Assembly: GCF_020622345.1 (NCBI RefSeq)
Contig: NZ_JACNMO010000032.1
Coordinates: forward strand, 1-55,366
Reading direction: 5' to 3'
Source: Roseobacter weihaiensis
GTDB lineage: Bacteria; Pseudomonadota; Alphaproteobacteria; Rhodobacterales; Rhodobacteraceae
Length of the DNA stretch: 55,366 bases
The translations under genes and the position numbers were made by a program. Below the pieces are notes generated by a model, which saw only the letters and a program-made list of their open reading frames with translations, was not told the origin of the DNA and searched no databases. Positions 16,646 through 25,426 of this stretch are shown here, one piece after another. Numbering within the stretch: the stretch's first letter is position 1; each line of letters opens with the position of its first letter.

Positions 16646-17892
16646 CTTGGAAGCTCCTCTTTAACGTTAACGATGGGGGCGGGATCGCCGGCATCAGGCG
16701 CGGACGGCATCGCCTGTCGGATCGCCTGGGCCAGCGCGCGCTCCGACAGGGGAGTTGTGGCATAGCGGCTGCGGTAGGCGGCCCAGGCGGCCCCGGATTT
16801 GTTCAGGCGGGCGCCGACACCGCCTGCGACAGCAGTGGCCGCCTCGATCAGGTCTGGGTCAAGCGTGTCGCGGGCGGTCTTTGCAAACGCCTGTGTCCCG
16901 GACCAGAGCGCCTGTGTGCCCGCCTCAAGATCCGCGAGCCGGCTTTGCAGCGATTGCAGTGCAAGCTCAGGCGATCTGGACACGCTCAGCAGCGTCGCAT
17001 CGGCCTGCCGTGCGGCGGCGTTGGGCAGAGGACGGGCAAGGTCAAGCTCCGCCTCGATCTGCGCCTGCGCCCCTTCCAGCCGGGCCACCGCATCCAACAG
17101 GCTGCGCAACATCCGGCCAAAGGCCTCCATCTGTGCAGGCACTGATCCTTGCAATTCTTCCGGCAGCAATCGCGCCCCTTTCAGGAAAGCATCCAGCGCT
17201 GGCGCCGGTTGCGCTGGCTCCGGGGTGTCGGTAGAGGACACCGCGCGGCCAATGCGCAGCGTGGCTTCGGCCAGGGGTGACTGTGCCATCCGGTTTGACC
17301 CCTCAGACGGTGCCGCATTCAGGTCCCAGTCAGGGGGCAAAAAAGTGCTGGACTGGGTGGCCAAGGGGCCGAGCGGATCGTCTGCGGTCTCTGGCTTTCC
17401 GGTTTTTTCGTAGCTGCCGAGGCTCTCCCATTCAGGGCGCTCGGCAGGGGAGGTGGTGAGCAGGCTGATCCAGTCTTCGCTCTGTGCTGCGGGGTTTTGC
17501 TGAGGGGCTGCGTGGGCCGCTTGCGCGGCATTCGACAGGATCGAAGAGATCGTCGGCTGCAGAGCGGTGGTGTCATTAACCAGTGTTTCCGCCACACCGC
17601 TCACCGCGCGCAACTGATGGCCCGCCACGGTCAGCACCGAGCCCGGCACCAGGGCGCGCGGCGTATCGGTTGTAAGCGCACGCTGGTCAAGATAAGCAGT
17701 GCCGTCTTGCAAAACGACCGTCAGCCCGTCCTGGGCCGGTGCGATGCGAACGGCCCCCGGCGCATCCTGCGTCAGTGGCAAGAGCCATGTCGCCCCTGCA
17801 GATGTGCCAATGATGAAAGCGGTCTGGGTTCCGCCTACCAGGCGCATCTCGCCTGCCGCAGGGCCGGTCATGAGCTCGATCTTAAGCTGCAT
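16642..17892 (-). CDS. tagH: TagH-like FHA-domain protein of the T6SS
   Basis: A 416-residue protein at the position where Fha/TagH is encoded in this type of cluster. The N-terminal ~95 residues form a beta-rich FHA-like domain (IELMTGPAAGEMRLVGGTQ), but the usual GR...S...H phosphopeptide-binding pattern is not obvious, so phosphothreonine recognition may be weak or lost. A long disordered linker follows. The C-terminal VI_FHA-type region (about 235-400) contains LDAFLKGARLLPEELQ and helical AFGRMLRSLLDAVARLEGAQ. In related bacteria Fha binds TagF and phosphorylated TssL. With no PpkA here, a scaffold role independent of phosphorylation is more likely. It overlaps tssG by 11 bases. Confidence 0.8.
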   Translation of the reverse strand: MQLKIELMTGPAAGEMRLVGGTQTAFIIGTSAGATWLLPLTQDAPGAVRIAPAQDGLTVVLQDGTAYLDQRALTTDTPRALVPGSVLTVAGHQLRAVSGVAETLVNDTTALQPTISSILSNAAQAAHAAPQQNPAAQSEDWISLLTTSPAERPEWESLGSYEKTGKPETADDPLGPLATQSSTFLPPDWDLNAAPSEGSNRMAQSPLAEATLRIGRAVSSTDTPEPAQPAPALDAFLKGARLLPEELQGSVPAQMEAFGRMLRSLLDAVARLEGAQAQIEAELDLARPLPNAAARQADATLLSVSRSPELALQSLQSRLADLEAGTQALWSGTQAFAKTARDTLDPDLIEAATAVAGGVGARLNKSGAAWAAYRSRYATTPLSERALAQAIRQAMPSAPDAGDPAPIVNVKEELPR

Positions 17893-18907
17893 GGGTCACC
17901 TCCTGCGCGATGGGGGGCGGGTTGGCGGCCAGCGCCCCGTCGATGACAACCTCGTCGCTGTCCTGGGCCGGTTCCGCCGTCAGCGCCCAGCAGTTCCAGC
18001 CCAGTTGAGCAACACTTCCAAGCTGGGTTTCGCGGACATCCCGGCGATCCAGCACGATCTGAATATCAAACTCCAGCACTGGCCCAAGATAGAGCTGTGT
18101 CAGTTGCGCCAGCGCTGTCAGCCGGGGCTGTCCCAAAGCGAGCGAGAGAAAATCCGCGTACCGGACCGGGCCCACGACAAGGCGCACCTGCCCGGTGCGG
18201 TTGGGCACATAGGCCCCCGCGACTGTGTTCTGGCCCAGATGGCCCAGACCATTGAGGCTGGTCTGATCCTCAAACGGCATCGGACGCCAGCGCCGGTGAA
18301 ACTGTGCCACGCGCACGGGCAGGCCCAGTTCTGCCTCCGCCACGGCCTGCAGGCCCAGAGCAGAGCGGGTACGTTGCCCAAAAAGACCAGCATAACGCAG
18401 CGTTGCCTCCGGCCCCAGCGGCAGCCGCTCGGAGGTGGCAGAAGTGCCGCCCCCGATCACTGCGCGCAGGGCGTTCAACATTCGGTTCTCGGTCGGCGGC
18501 ACCCACTGCAGAAGGTCTGGCAAGTTGTATTTGCTGGAGGCGGCCGCAAACAGCAGGGTCAGCCGACCGGCAAACAGATCAAAAAAGGCCCCCAAACCGC
18601 CGGCACCGCGGCGCCGGTCTGTTGCCGCCAGCTCGGTGTAGGCCAGAGGAAGCGGCGAAAGCGGCCCTGTCATGCCGGATAGAGCCGTATGGACCGTCAC
18701 GGCGTCCGCATCCGCCGCCACACGTACTATCGCAACGGGGGCCAATCGCGCATCCGTCACAGCCCGGATATCCAACGGCACGGCGCGCGCCTGCGCCTCC
18801 TGCGCGGCAAGACGCAGCGCCACAATCGGGTCAAACCGATCAGGAGCCTCCACCAAATCTTCGAAAAGGCCGGGCGCAGTCTGGTCCACGGGCTGCATCT
18901 TTGTCAT
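17882..18907 (-). CDS. tssG: TssG, T6SS baseplate wedge protein
   Basis: A 341-residue TssG (ImpH/VasB family). Typical landmarks are visible: LPLAYTELAA near residue 88, FFDLFAGRLTLLFAAA near 110, and GNVLN-like C-terminal beta segments (NTVAGAYVPNRTGQVRL). TssG combines with two TssF and one TssE to build the T6SS baseplate wedge. The length is normal. It is translationally coupled to tssF by a 4-base overlap and overlaps the tagH start by 11 bases. Confidence 0.94.
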   Translation of the reverse strand: MTKMQPVDQTAPGLFEDLVEAPDRFDPIVALRLAAQEAQARAVPLDIRAVTDARLAPVAIVRVAADADAVTVHTALSGMTGPLSPLPLAYTELAATDRRRGAGGLGAFFDLFAGRLTLLFAAASSKYNLPDLLQWVPPTENRMLNALRAVIGGGTSATSERLPLGPEATLRYAGLFGQRTRSALGLQAVAEAELGLPVRVAQFHRRWRPMPFEDQTSLNGLGHLGQNTVAGAYVPNRTGQVRLVVGPVRYADFLSLALGQPRLTALAQLTQLYLGPVLEFDIQIVLDRRDVRETQLGSVAQLGWNCWALTAEPAQDSDEVVIDGALAANPPPIAQEVTHAA

Positions 18908-20679
18908 ATCAACGCCTCCTCGCCCGCGCGGGCCTCGAACCGGGCCAGCGTGTCGGTGCGGTTCTTCATCCGCAGCGTGAGGCGGGTGAAGGTGTTTATT
19001 GTCGTGTAACAGCCCAGAAACCGGTCGATGACAGCGCCAAAAAACACCGCCTGCGCGGCGCTGATACGGCTGTCATCGAAGGTCAGCAAGACATCCGTGC
19101 CCGTGACGGTCACACCGTCCACACGCCCAAGCCCGCTGTTCGTCTCAAGCACATCAATGGCATCGATCATCTGCGCCATCTCCGGCCCGTCGCCGGGATC
19201 ATAGAGCCGCAGGATATCCCGCAAAGCGGGCGCACCCGCCGCATCCAGCGACAGATGGTTCAACGACAGATGCGAGATCAGCGACCACGCACGGTCCGCA
19301 TCCGCTGCCGGGCCGCGATGGGTAGTCGGCGCGCGCAGACAGGCAATCCCCGCGACCGCATCCAGCGCGGAAACCAGGGAAAGCCGGGGTTGCCCCCCGC
19401 CAAAGGGAAGACGGCCTGCCAGGGTCCCATTGGTTGCCAACACCTCGACACTTGCCGTGCTGTCGCGCCGCACGGTGGCCCTGTTGCGGTGATCGACAAA
19501 GGCGATGGAAGTTGCGCCCGGCGCATGGCCCTCCGCTTCCGACGTCCGCTGGAGCTGCCAGAACACGCCATCGCTGCGGTGATCCGTCAGACGGTGGAAA
19601 AACGGTGGGCAGACCTCGTCAGTGCCATCGGCGTGGGTCAGTGTCACCCGGCGCACCGAATGCACCAACCGTGTCCGCGGTCGCCGCGCATCCGCCTGAA
19701 GCGGGTAGGCAGTGCGGGTCCCATCAAAGGGCACAGGTTCGGTGCGGGTCGGAAAAAGGTTGATGGCAGGCGTCGCGTGCAGGGTCAGTGCTTCGACCCC
19801 GATGCCGCGCAAGGTCTCATCCGCAGGGGCATCGAAATAGAGAAAGAGCTCCGCCGCGGGGCGCGTCGGAAGCGGCGGCAGCGCAAGATCAAAATACAGG
19901 AATTTTTCCGGCAGCACCGCAAACTCCGTCAGCATCCGGTAGCCGCGAAAAGTCCCCTTGGGATAGGGCAAAAGCGCAGTGTCAGGGTCGAATCCGATCG
20001 GCCACAGGGCGGTTGGGGCTATTTCCAACGGGTCCGGATCATCCGCGTGCTGCGCCAATGCGCTGCCCAGATGGTGCTGCAGCAACAGCCGCGCCAGGGC
20101 GGGGGCCTCCTGCCCCGGTCCGGAGAGGTAAAGGCGCAGGGTCTTGAGGTCGATATCCTGCAGGGACGCGCCGTTTGTCGTCCGCAGGCTGATCCGCAGG
20201 CAGGCGCGCGCCGCTTTGGGCCCGGGCGGCGCGTCAAAGGGGCGGGCCATCATGCGCAGACCCTCGATCCGCAGCGGCGCAAGCGGCACGTCCTGCGTCG
20301 TGGCAAACCGCACCCGGTCATTGTCGATTGTCTCGGAGGCGACCTCTGTTCCGCGTGGTACGGTGGTGGCCACATCGAGCCCGGCATCGGGGGTAAAGGC
20401 CAGCACGGTCATGGCGGGCGTCGGGGCCAGATAATGCGGATAGAGGGTCTCGAGCAGACTGTCCGTGAGTTCCGGCAGACTGTCGTCGAGTTTCTGCCGG
20501 ACCCGTGCGGCGGTATAGGCAAAGCTCTGGATGAGCCGTTCCACATGCGGGTCATCCGCCGTGTCGGGGGCCAGCCGCAGCCGCCCGGCCAGTTTTGGAT
20601 AGCTCGCGGCGAACCTCCCGGCCCGGCGACGCAGCGCGGTCAGTTCGGCATTGTAGAAATCATGAAACCGCCCGCTCAT
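18904..20679 (-). CDS. tssF: TssF, T6SS baseplate wedge protein
   Basis: A 591-residue TssF (ImpG/VasA). The N-terminus shows the family pattern FHDFYNAELTALRRRAGRFA followed by YPKLAGRLRL and DDPHVERLIQSFAYTAARVRQKLDDSLPELTDSLLETLYPHYLAP. TssF is the largest wedge subunit and contacts the VgrG spike and TssK. The size fits the family (about 580-620). It lies between tssE and tssG with 4-base overlaps on both sides. Confidence 0.96.
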   Translation of the reverse strand: MSGRFHDFYNAELTALRRRAGRFAASYPKLAGRLRLAPDTADDPHVERLIQSFAYTAARVRQKLDDSLPELTDSLLETLYPHYLAPTPAMTVLAFTPDAGLDVATTVPRGTEVASETIDNDRVRFATTQDVPLAPLRIEGLRMMARPFDAPPGPKAARACLRISLRTTNGASLQDIDLKTLRLYLSGPGQEAPALARLLLQHHLGSALAQHADDPDPLEIAPTALWPIGFDPDTALLPYPKGTFRGYRMLTEFAVLPEKFLYFDLALPPLPTRPAAELFLYFDAPADETLRGIGVEALTLHATPAINLFPTRTEPVPFDGTRTAYPLQADARRPRTRLVHSVRRVTLTHADGTDEVCPPFFHRLTDHRSDGVFWQLQRTSEAEGHAPGATSIAFVDHRNRATVRRDSTASVEVLATNGTLAGRLPFGGGQPRLSLVSALDAVAGIACLRAPTTHRGPAADADRAWSLISHLSLNHLSLDAAGAPALRDILRLYDPGDGPEMAQMIDAIDVLETNSGLGRVDGVTVTGTDVLLTFDDSRISAAQAVFFGAVIDRFLGCYTTINTFTRLTLRMKNRTDTLARFEARAGEEALI

Positions 20680-21185
20680 CCCGCGCCCCCTTTGCTGGTG
20701 GTGACGGCAAACCGGCCCGCAACCGGGTCCATCGCGGTCTCGAACACCATCGGCGGCAAGCCGGGCCGGGCGGTATAGCGGCCTGAAATACGCAGGCGCA
20801 GTGTACGGCGCGAGGGCACCGGGTCGCCGACGAGCGACACCTCGACACCCTCAAGACGCGGTTCGCAGCGGACGATGCGGGATCGCAGGCTCTCGGCAAA
20901 AGCAGCGCGCTGGCCGAGTGTGGTCAAGCTGGCGGAAAAGAAATCCTCAACCCCGTAGGTCAGCAGGCTGTCACTCAGCGCCTCATACGCCTTGGGCGGT
21001 GTCTGGGGCACACGGCGGGTGTTCAACAGCCACTCAAGATCGCGGCGCAGCGCCGCCCGAATACCGTCAAGCGTCTCGGCCTGGGTCACGGGGCGATCCT
21101 CCTGCCAATCGGGATCGGTATCGATCAGCCGGTCGATCAGCGACGGCCGCAGGCGGTCCGGTCGAGGGGCGCGGGCGTTATCCAT
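20676..21185 (-). CDS. tssE: TssE, gp25-like T6SS baseplate/lysozyme-like protein
   Basis: A 169-residue TssE of the phage T4 gp25 family. Visible landmarks are SLIDRLID near the start, then IRAALRRDLEWLLNTRR (the conserved helix that includes the NT.R motif) and a C-terminal beta segment LRLRISGRYTARPG. TssE nucleates sheath polymerisation at the baseplate. The length is typical. It overlaps tagJ by 8 bases upstream and tssF by 4 bases downstream. No catalytic lysozyme motif is expected or seen. Confidence 0.94.
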   Translation of the reverse strand: MDNARAPRPDRLRPSLIDRLIDTDPDWQEDRPVTQAETLDGIRAALRRDLEWLLNTRRVPQTPPKAYEALSDSLLTYGVEDFFSASLTTLGQRAAFAESLRSRIVRCEPRLEGVEVSLVGDPVPSRRTLRLRISGRYTARPGLPPMVFETAMDPVAGRFAVTTSKGGAG

Positions 21186-21981
21186 GGCTCAGGGTCAGTG
21201 TTTCAATATCATGCAAGGCGATGACCTCTTCCCCCGCAAGAAAGGCACGCTGGCCATAGGCACGGGTCAGCCCGCCCGGCAGCGCGGCGAAATCCGTTGT
21301 GCGGGCAAGGGTCTCTTGCGCCGTGCGCGGGGCGTCGTATGTCGCGGGCAGGCGCAGATCGGCCGCGGAGCCATCGGTGAGTGTCACACGCGCCGGACGG
21401 GCGACGAGATCCAGCATCAGGATTAGCGGTGCGCAGGCGACTTCGACCACTTTGGTCAGATCAAGCCAGAGATAGTGCCCCCCTGGTGTCAACGCCTCCA
21501 GCGCATGGGGCAGGCGGTCGTCCAGATCGCGCAACCCGTCAAAAGATGCGCCGTTCAGGGTCCCTTTCACAGGGACCAATAGGGTATCGAGCGCCTCTGC
21601 TGCGGATCGGATCTCCGCCTCCTGGTCCCCGCCAAGAGCGATGTTCAACTGCAGTACTGCGCGGTCCGCCACAGTCGGACCCAACGGCATGTCGGGCACC
21701 GCGCCTGTGTCCCACCATTTCGCGCGGGCGTCCATGGCCCGCAGGTACTGCCGCAGCTGCGCCACCTCCACCGCCGCCTTGGGGGCCAGTTGCTGCGCCA
21801 TCCGGGCGTGGGTCTCGGCCCGTTCAAGATCCCCGGTGATCGCCAGAAGGTGGGCCAGTACGACACGGGCCTCGGCCGATTTCGGATCGGCCTTTACCTC
21901 TGCGACAGCCCGCGTGCGCGCCGCGTCCAGACGGTCCTCGTTGATGAGATCGGCCAGGGGTTGGGTGTCAGTCACGCTCAT
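21178..21981 (-). CDS. tagJ: TagJ/ImpE family T6SS accessory protein
   Basis: A 267-residue ImpE/SciE-type accessory protein. The N-terminal half is TPR-like (RLDAARTRAVAEVKADPKSAEARVVLAHLL, then LERAETHARMAQQLAP). The C-terminal half has the ImpE DLDDRLPHALEALTPGGHYLWLDL segment. TagJ proteins bind the N-terminus of TssB in some systems and can modulate ClpV-driven sheath disassembly; they are accessory rather than core. It lies between the second tssC and tssE with short overlaps, the same place as in Agrobacterium-type clusters. Confidence 0.87.
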   Translation of the reverse strand: MSVTDTQPLADLINEDRLDAARTRAVAEVKADPKSAEARVVLAHLLAITGDLERAETHARMAQQLAPKAAVEVAQLRQYLRAMDARAKWWDTGAVPDMPLGPTVADRAVLQLNIALGGDQEAEIRSAAEALDTLLVPVKGTLNGASFDGLRDLDDRLPHALEALTPGGHYLWLDLTKVVEVACAPLILMLDLVARPARVTLTDGSAADLRLPATYDAPRTAQETLARTTDFAALPGGLTRAYGQRAFLAGEEVIALHDIETLTLSHG

Positions 21982-23396
21982 GCATAGGTCCTCTTAGGGC
22001 CGGTCTGCCCGGTGGTTTCGGAAATCAGGTGAAAGCTGGTCGAGACATCATCGAGCTGGAAATGCGGCTGCAGCCGCACCGTGGCGGCATAAACACCCGG
22101 GCGCCCAGACACCGGCGAGACGCTGACCGATCCGTCGCGCAGCGGGTAGGCCGCCTTGAGATCCTGATCGGCGTCATCATTGCCCAGGCAATAGCCGCGC
22201 AGCCACTCCGACAGGTCATTTTCGATCGTCCTGGCATCGGCCACGGTCCCCACCGCATCGCGCATCATGACCTTGAGGTAGTGGGCAAACCGGGAGGCGC
22301 AGAGCACATATTGCAGCATCGCCCCGATCCGCGCATTTTCGTTGGCCACGGGGCTGTCATAGCTCTCGGGGCGATGCAGCGACGGGTTGGCAGTAAAGAC
22401 AGCTTCGGGTTCCAGATAAAGAGCCGTCAGCGGCACAATCCCGCGGGCGATCAGCGCGTCCTCCTGCGCGGAGGTGAACCGGGTTTGCACAGGCGGCTGT
22501 GCCGACAGGCGATGGCGGTCTGTCCCGAAATCATAGGCGCCAAAGCCGGGCACGCGCCCGCCACCGCTCTCATCCTGGAACGCGCCGCGGATCGCGGCAT
22601 ACCATCCAGTGTCATGAAACGCTGCGATCACGGTTGAGGCAAAAGCAAAGGCACCCGATACGAAAAGCGGGCGGCTGGCGGCCTCATCAAAGGTAAAACC
22701 ATCGGTGCGCGTGACCTCATACCGACGGTAGGCCCGGCGCAGCGCGACGCGCGGGGCGACCAGGCCGATAAAGCGTGTGTCATCCCTTTGCCGCAGGGCA
22801 TCCCAGCGGATCGCATCCCCCTGCGACTGGCGACCCACCCGCGGCTCCGTAAGATCGGCATAGGGCGGGATATCGGCAAAATCATCGACTCCCAACAAAT
22901 CCGGAGCCGCCCCGAGGATCACCGGGCAAAACGATGCTGCGGCCACCCCGGAAAGCCGCCCCAGACCCTCAACCTGATCGCCGCGCGTGCGGTCTGTCGC
23001 GGCACTCACCTCGTAATCCCCCACGATGAGACCGAAGGGCAAGCCGCCCGGCATGCCGAACTCACCGTCATAGATCAGCTGATAGATGTGGCTCTGATCG
23101 AAATCCACCGCGCGTTCCAGATCGCGCAGCAGCGCAGACCAGCTGACGTTGAGCACCCGGATCAACACCCGTTCTGGCCCGCTCTGGGCTTGATCCACAA
23201 GCCGGTCGAGCGCCCGCCACCGGGCTTCCATGGCGCGGAAATCCGGGTGGTGAAGGATCATATTGACCTGGCGGGTCAGGGCGGCGTCAAGGGCAACAAT
23301 CAACCGATCAATCCGCGCAGCGAGGGCCCGATGTGCGGGGCCCTCGCCAAATTCGCGGTCAATCACCGCCCCGATATCGCGTACCGGGGCGGTCAT
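21978..23396 (-). CDS. Second TssC-like sheath protein paralogue
   Basis: A 472-residue paralogue of the large sheath subunit. It shares with tssC the VNMILHHPDFRAMEARWRAL segment, DQSHIYQLIYDGEFGMPGG, FCPVILGAAPDLLGVDDF and the ASRFAHYLKVMMRD signature, but it is clearly diverged. Tandem tssC genes occur in alphaproteobacterial systems (tssC40/tssC41 in Agrobacterium), where usually only one is essential for the sheath. This copy starts 1 base after the tssC stop, so it is translated together with tssC. Its role may be structural at a sheath end or regulatory; this cannot be told from sequence. Confidence 0.9.
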   Translation of the reverse strand: MTAPVRDIGAVIDREFGEGPAHRALAARIDRLIVALDAALTRQVNMILHHPDFRAMEARWRALDRLVDQAQSGPERVLIRVLNVSWSALLRDLERAVDFDQSHIYQLIYDGEFGMPGGLPFGLIVGDYEVSAATDRTRGDQVEGLGRLSGVAAASFCPVILGAAPDLLGVDDFADIPPYADLTEPRVGRQSQGDAIRWDALRQRDDTRFIGLVAPRVALRRAYRRYEVTRTDGFTFDEAASRPLFVSGAFAFASTVIAAFHDTGWYAAIRGAFQDESGGGRVPGFGAYDFGTDRHRLSAQPPVQTRFTSAQEDALIARGIVPLTALYLEPEAVFTANPSLHRPESYDSPVANENARIGAMLQYVLCASRFAHYLKVMMRDAVGTVADARTIENDLSEWLRGYCLGNDDADQDLKAAYPLRDGSVSVSPVSGRPGVYAATVRLQPHFQLDDVSTSFHLISETTGQTGPKRTYA

Positions 23397-23397
23397 G

Positions 23398-24876
23398 TCA
23401 GGACTTCTCTGGAATGCGCGCGACCATCCTCAAAGAGGTGGTCAGCTCTTCCATCTGCAGCCATGGGCGCAACCACGCCACAGCGTTGTAGCTGCCCGGC
23501 CGTCCCGGAATTTCCTCAACTTTGACCCGCGCGTCCCGCAGCGGATATTTCGCCCGGTTCTCCGCCCCGGCGGCATCGTTTGCGTTGACGTAGTTGTTGA
23601 TCCATCGGTTCAGCCAATCTTCGCAATCCTCCGGCTCCATGAAGGATCCGATTTTGTCCCGCCCGATGACCTTGAGGTAATGGGCAAACCGGGAGGTCGC
23701 CATGATATAGGGTAACCGCGCGGAAATCGCCGCATTGGCCGTGGCCTCGGGTCGGTCATACTTGGCAGGCTTATGGGTGCTTTGAGCGCCGAAGAACACA
23801 GCGTAATCGTGGTTCTTGTAGTAGCACAGCGGCAGGAACCCCATCTTGCCAAGCTCCGCATCGCGGCGGTCGGTGATGGCAATCTCGGTCGGGCATTTGA
23901 TGTCCGTATCGCCTTCGTCCGTGGAAAAGAGATGCATGGGCAGCCCCTCCACCTTGCCGCCATTCTCCGCCCCGCGGATCGCGGTGCACCAGCCGGTCGC
24001 CGAAAATGCCTCGGTCAGCCGGGTGCCCATGACATAGGCCGCATTCATCCAGCAGTAGTTGTTATGGGGAATGCGGTCGCCGTCATAGGCAATGGCCTCG
24101 TTATAGTCGAACTCGTCGATTGTGCGGGTCGTGGGGCCATAGGGCATCCGGGCCAGCACACGTGGCATGGTCAGGTTGACGAATTTGGAATCTTCGCTCT
24201 CCCGGAAGCCGCGCCATTTCGCGTATTCCGTCGCATCAAAGATCTTGGACAGATCGCGCGGCTTGCTCAGCTCCGTATAGTCGTCAAAGCCGAAGAGTTT
24301 GGGCGATGCCGCCGAGATGAACGGCGCAAAGGCCGCCGCGGCAACATGGCTGAGGTTGGTCAGACATTCGAGGTCTTCAAAGCTGTTGTTGAATTCGAAA
24401 TCACCGATCAATGTACCGATGGGTTCGCCGCCCGGCGTGCCGAATTCATCCTCGTAGATCGCCTTGAACAGCCGCGACTGATCAAACTCGACCGCCTTGG
24501 ACAGATCGCGCCCGATCTCTTTCTTGGACGCGTTCAGCACCCTGATCTTCAGGTTGGAAGAGGTGTTGGAGTTATAGATCAGATGCTGCAAGCCGCGCCA
24601 GGACCCTTCAAGGGCACTGAATTCTGGTGACTGCATAATCTCGGCCAGTTGCGCGCTGAGCCGTGCGTCGATCTCTTCGATGGCCTTGGTCAGTGTAATT
24701 GTCAGGTTGCGCGAGTAGCTGACCGTGCCGTCCAATGCGGCATCCGTCAGGGTTTTCAGCAACTCCTTGGTGCGGTCCGGCTCGGTCTGGCGCGTGGCAC
24801 CGATGACCTGATCCAGCAGGCTTTCGTCCTGTTCCGTTTTTGTGGCGACGGCGGCGCCCTGTGTTCCAGCAGCCAT
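23398..24876 (-). CDS. tssC: TssC, T6SS contractile sheath large subunit
   Basis: A 492-residue TssC (VipB/ImpC). Visible landmarks are SPEFSALEGSWRGLQHLI, DQSRLFKAIYEDEFGTPGGEPIGTLIGD, AAFAPFISAASPKLFGFDDY and the C-terminal ATSRFAHYLKVIGRDKIGSF. It polymerises with TssB into the contractile sheath. The length is the family norm. Its ATG overlaps the tssB stop as TAATG, and a GAGGGC ribosome-binding site lies within the end of tssB. A diverged paralogue follows 1 base downstream. Confidence 0.97.
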   Translation of the reverse strand: MAAGTQGAAVATKTEQDESLLDQVIGATRQTEPDRTKELLKTLTDAALDGTVSYSRNLTITLTKAIEEIDARLSAQLAEIMQSPEFSALEGSWRGLQHLIYNSNTSSNLKIRVLNASKKEIGRDLSKAVEFDQSRLFKAIYEDEFGTPGGEPIGTLIGDFEFNNSFEDLECLTNLSHVAAAAFAPFISAASPKLFGFDDYTELSKPRDLSKIFDATEYAKWRGFRESEDSKFVNLTMPRVLARMPYGPTTRTIDEFDYNEAIAYDGDRIPHNNYCWMNAAYVMGTRLTEAFSATGWCTAIRGAENGGKVEGLPMHLFSTDEGDTDIKCPTEIAITDRRDAELGKMGFLPLCYYKNHDYAVFFGAQSTHKPAKYDRPEATANAAISARLPYIMATSRFAHYLKVIGRDKIGSFMEPEDCEDWLNRWINNYVNANDAAGAENRAKYPLRDARVKVEEIPGRPGSYNAVAWLRPWLQMEELTTSLRMVARIPEKS

Positions 24877-25379
24877 TATTTGCCCTCCTCGGTGCCAAGT
24901 TCATCCATCAGCTCTTTGAGCGCATCATTGTCCTGCAGCATCTTCTCCAGCAGCACTTCGAGCTCTTCCGAGCGGTCCGCCTTGCTCAGCAGGTCGCGCA
25001 GTTGATTGCGGCTCTCCAGCAACTTCTTCAGGGCGGGGACCTGATCCACGACCCGTGCAGGCTCAAAATCCTCCATGGATTTGAACGCCAAATTGACGCG
25101 CATGTTCTCATCCTCGTCGGACAGGGTATTGTTGACCTGTAGCGACAGGCCGGGTGTCATCCGCTCCAGCACGTCGTCGAAATTGTCCTTGTCGATCTGC
25201 ACAAAACCGCGTTCCGAGAACGGCTTGAGCTCCTGCGTGGGCGTGCCGGAAAAATCACCGAGCACGCCGACGACAAAGGGCAATTCCTTTTCCACCATCG
25301 CGCCTTCGGTTTCGACTTCGTATTTAATATGGACCCGTGGCTTTCGAACCTGGTCCAATTTGTCGTGAATGCTTGCCAT
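24876..25379 (-). CDS. tssB: TssB, T6SS contractile sheath small subunit
   Basis: A 167-residue TssB (VipA/ImpB). The N-terminus has [30 protein letters not shown], the family signature, and the C-terminal half is helical ([29 protein letters not shown]), the region that interlocks with TssC and in some systems contacts ClpV or TagJ. An AGGAG ribosome-binding site precedes the ATG at 25379. It is separated from tssA by 47 bases, the longest gap within this operon. Confidence 0.97.
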   Translation of the reverse strand: MASIHDKLDQVRKPRVHIKYEVETEGAMVEKELPFVVGVLGDFSGTPTQELKPFSERGFVQIDKDNFDDVLERMTPGLSLQVNNTLSDEDENMRVNLAFKSMEDFEPARVVDQVPALKKLLESRNQLRDLLSKADRSEELEVLLEKMLQDNDALKELMDELGTEEGK

Positions 25380-25426
25380 TTAACTTTCTCCTGTTGAAAT
25401 TTCGGTGCGGGAGGACCGGGTACAGC

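Noticed and set aside
18304-20778. 824-codon + strand frame opposite tssG/tssF
   Set aside because: It is antisense to two strongly identified baseplate genes and matches no known family.
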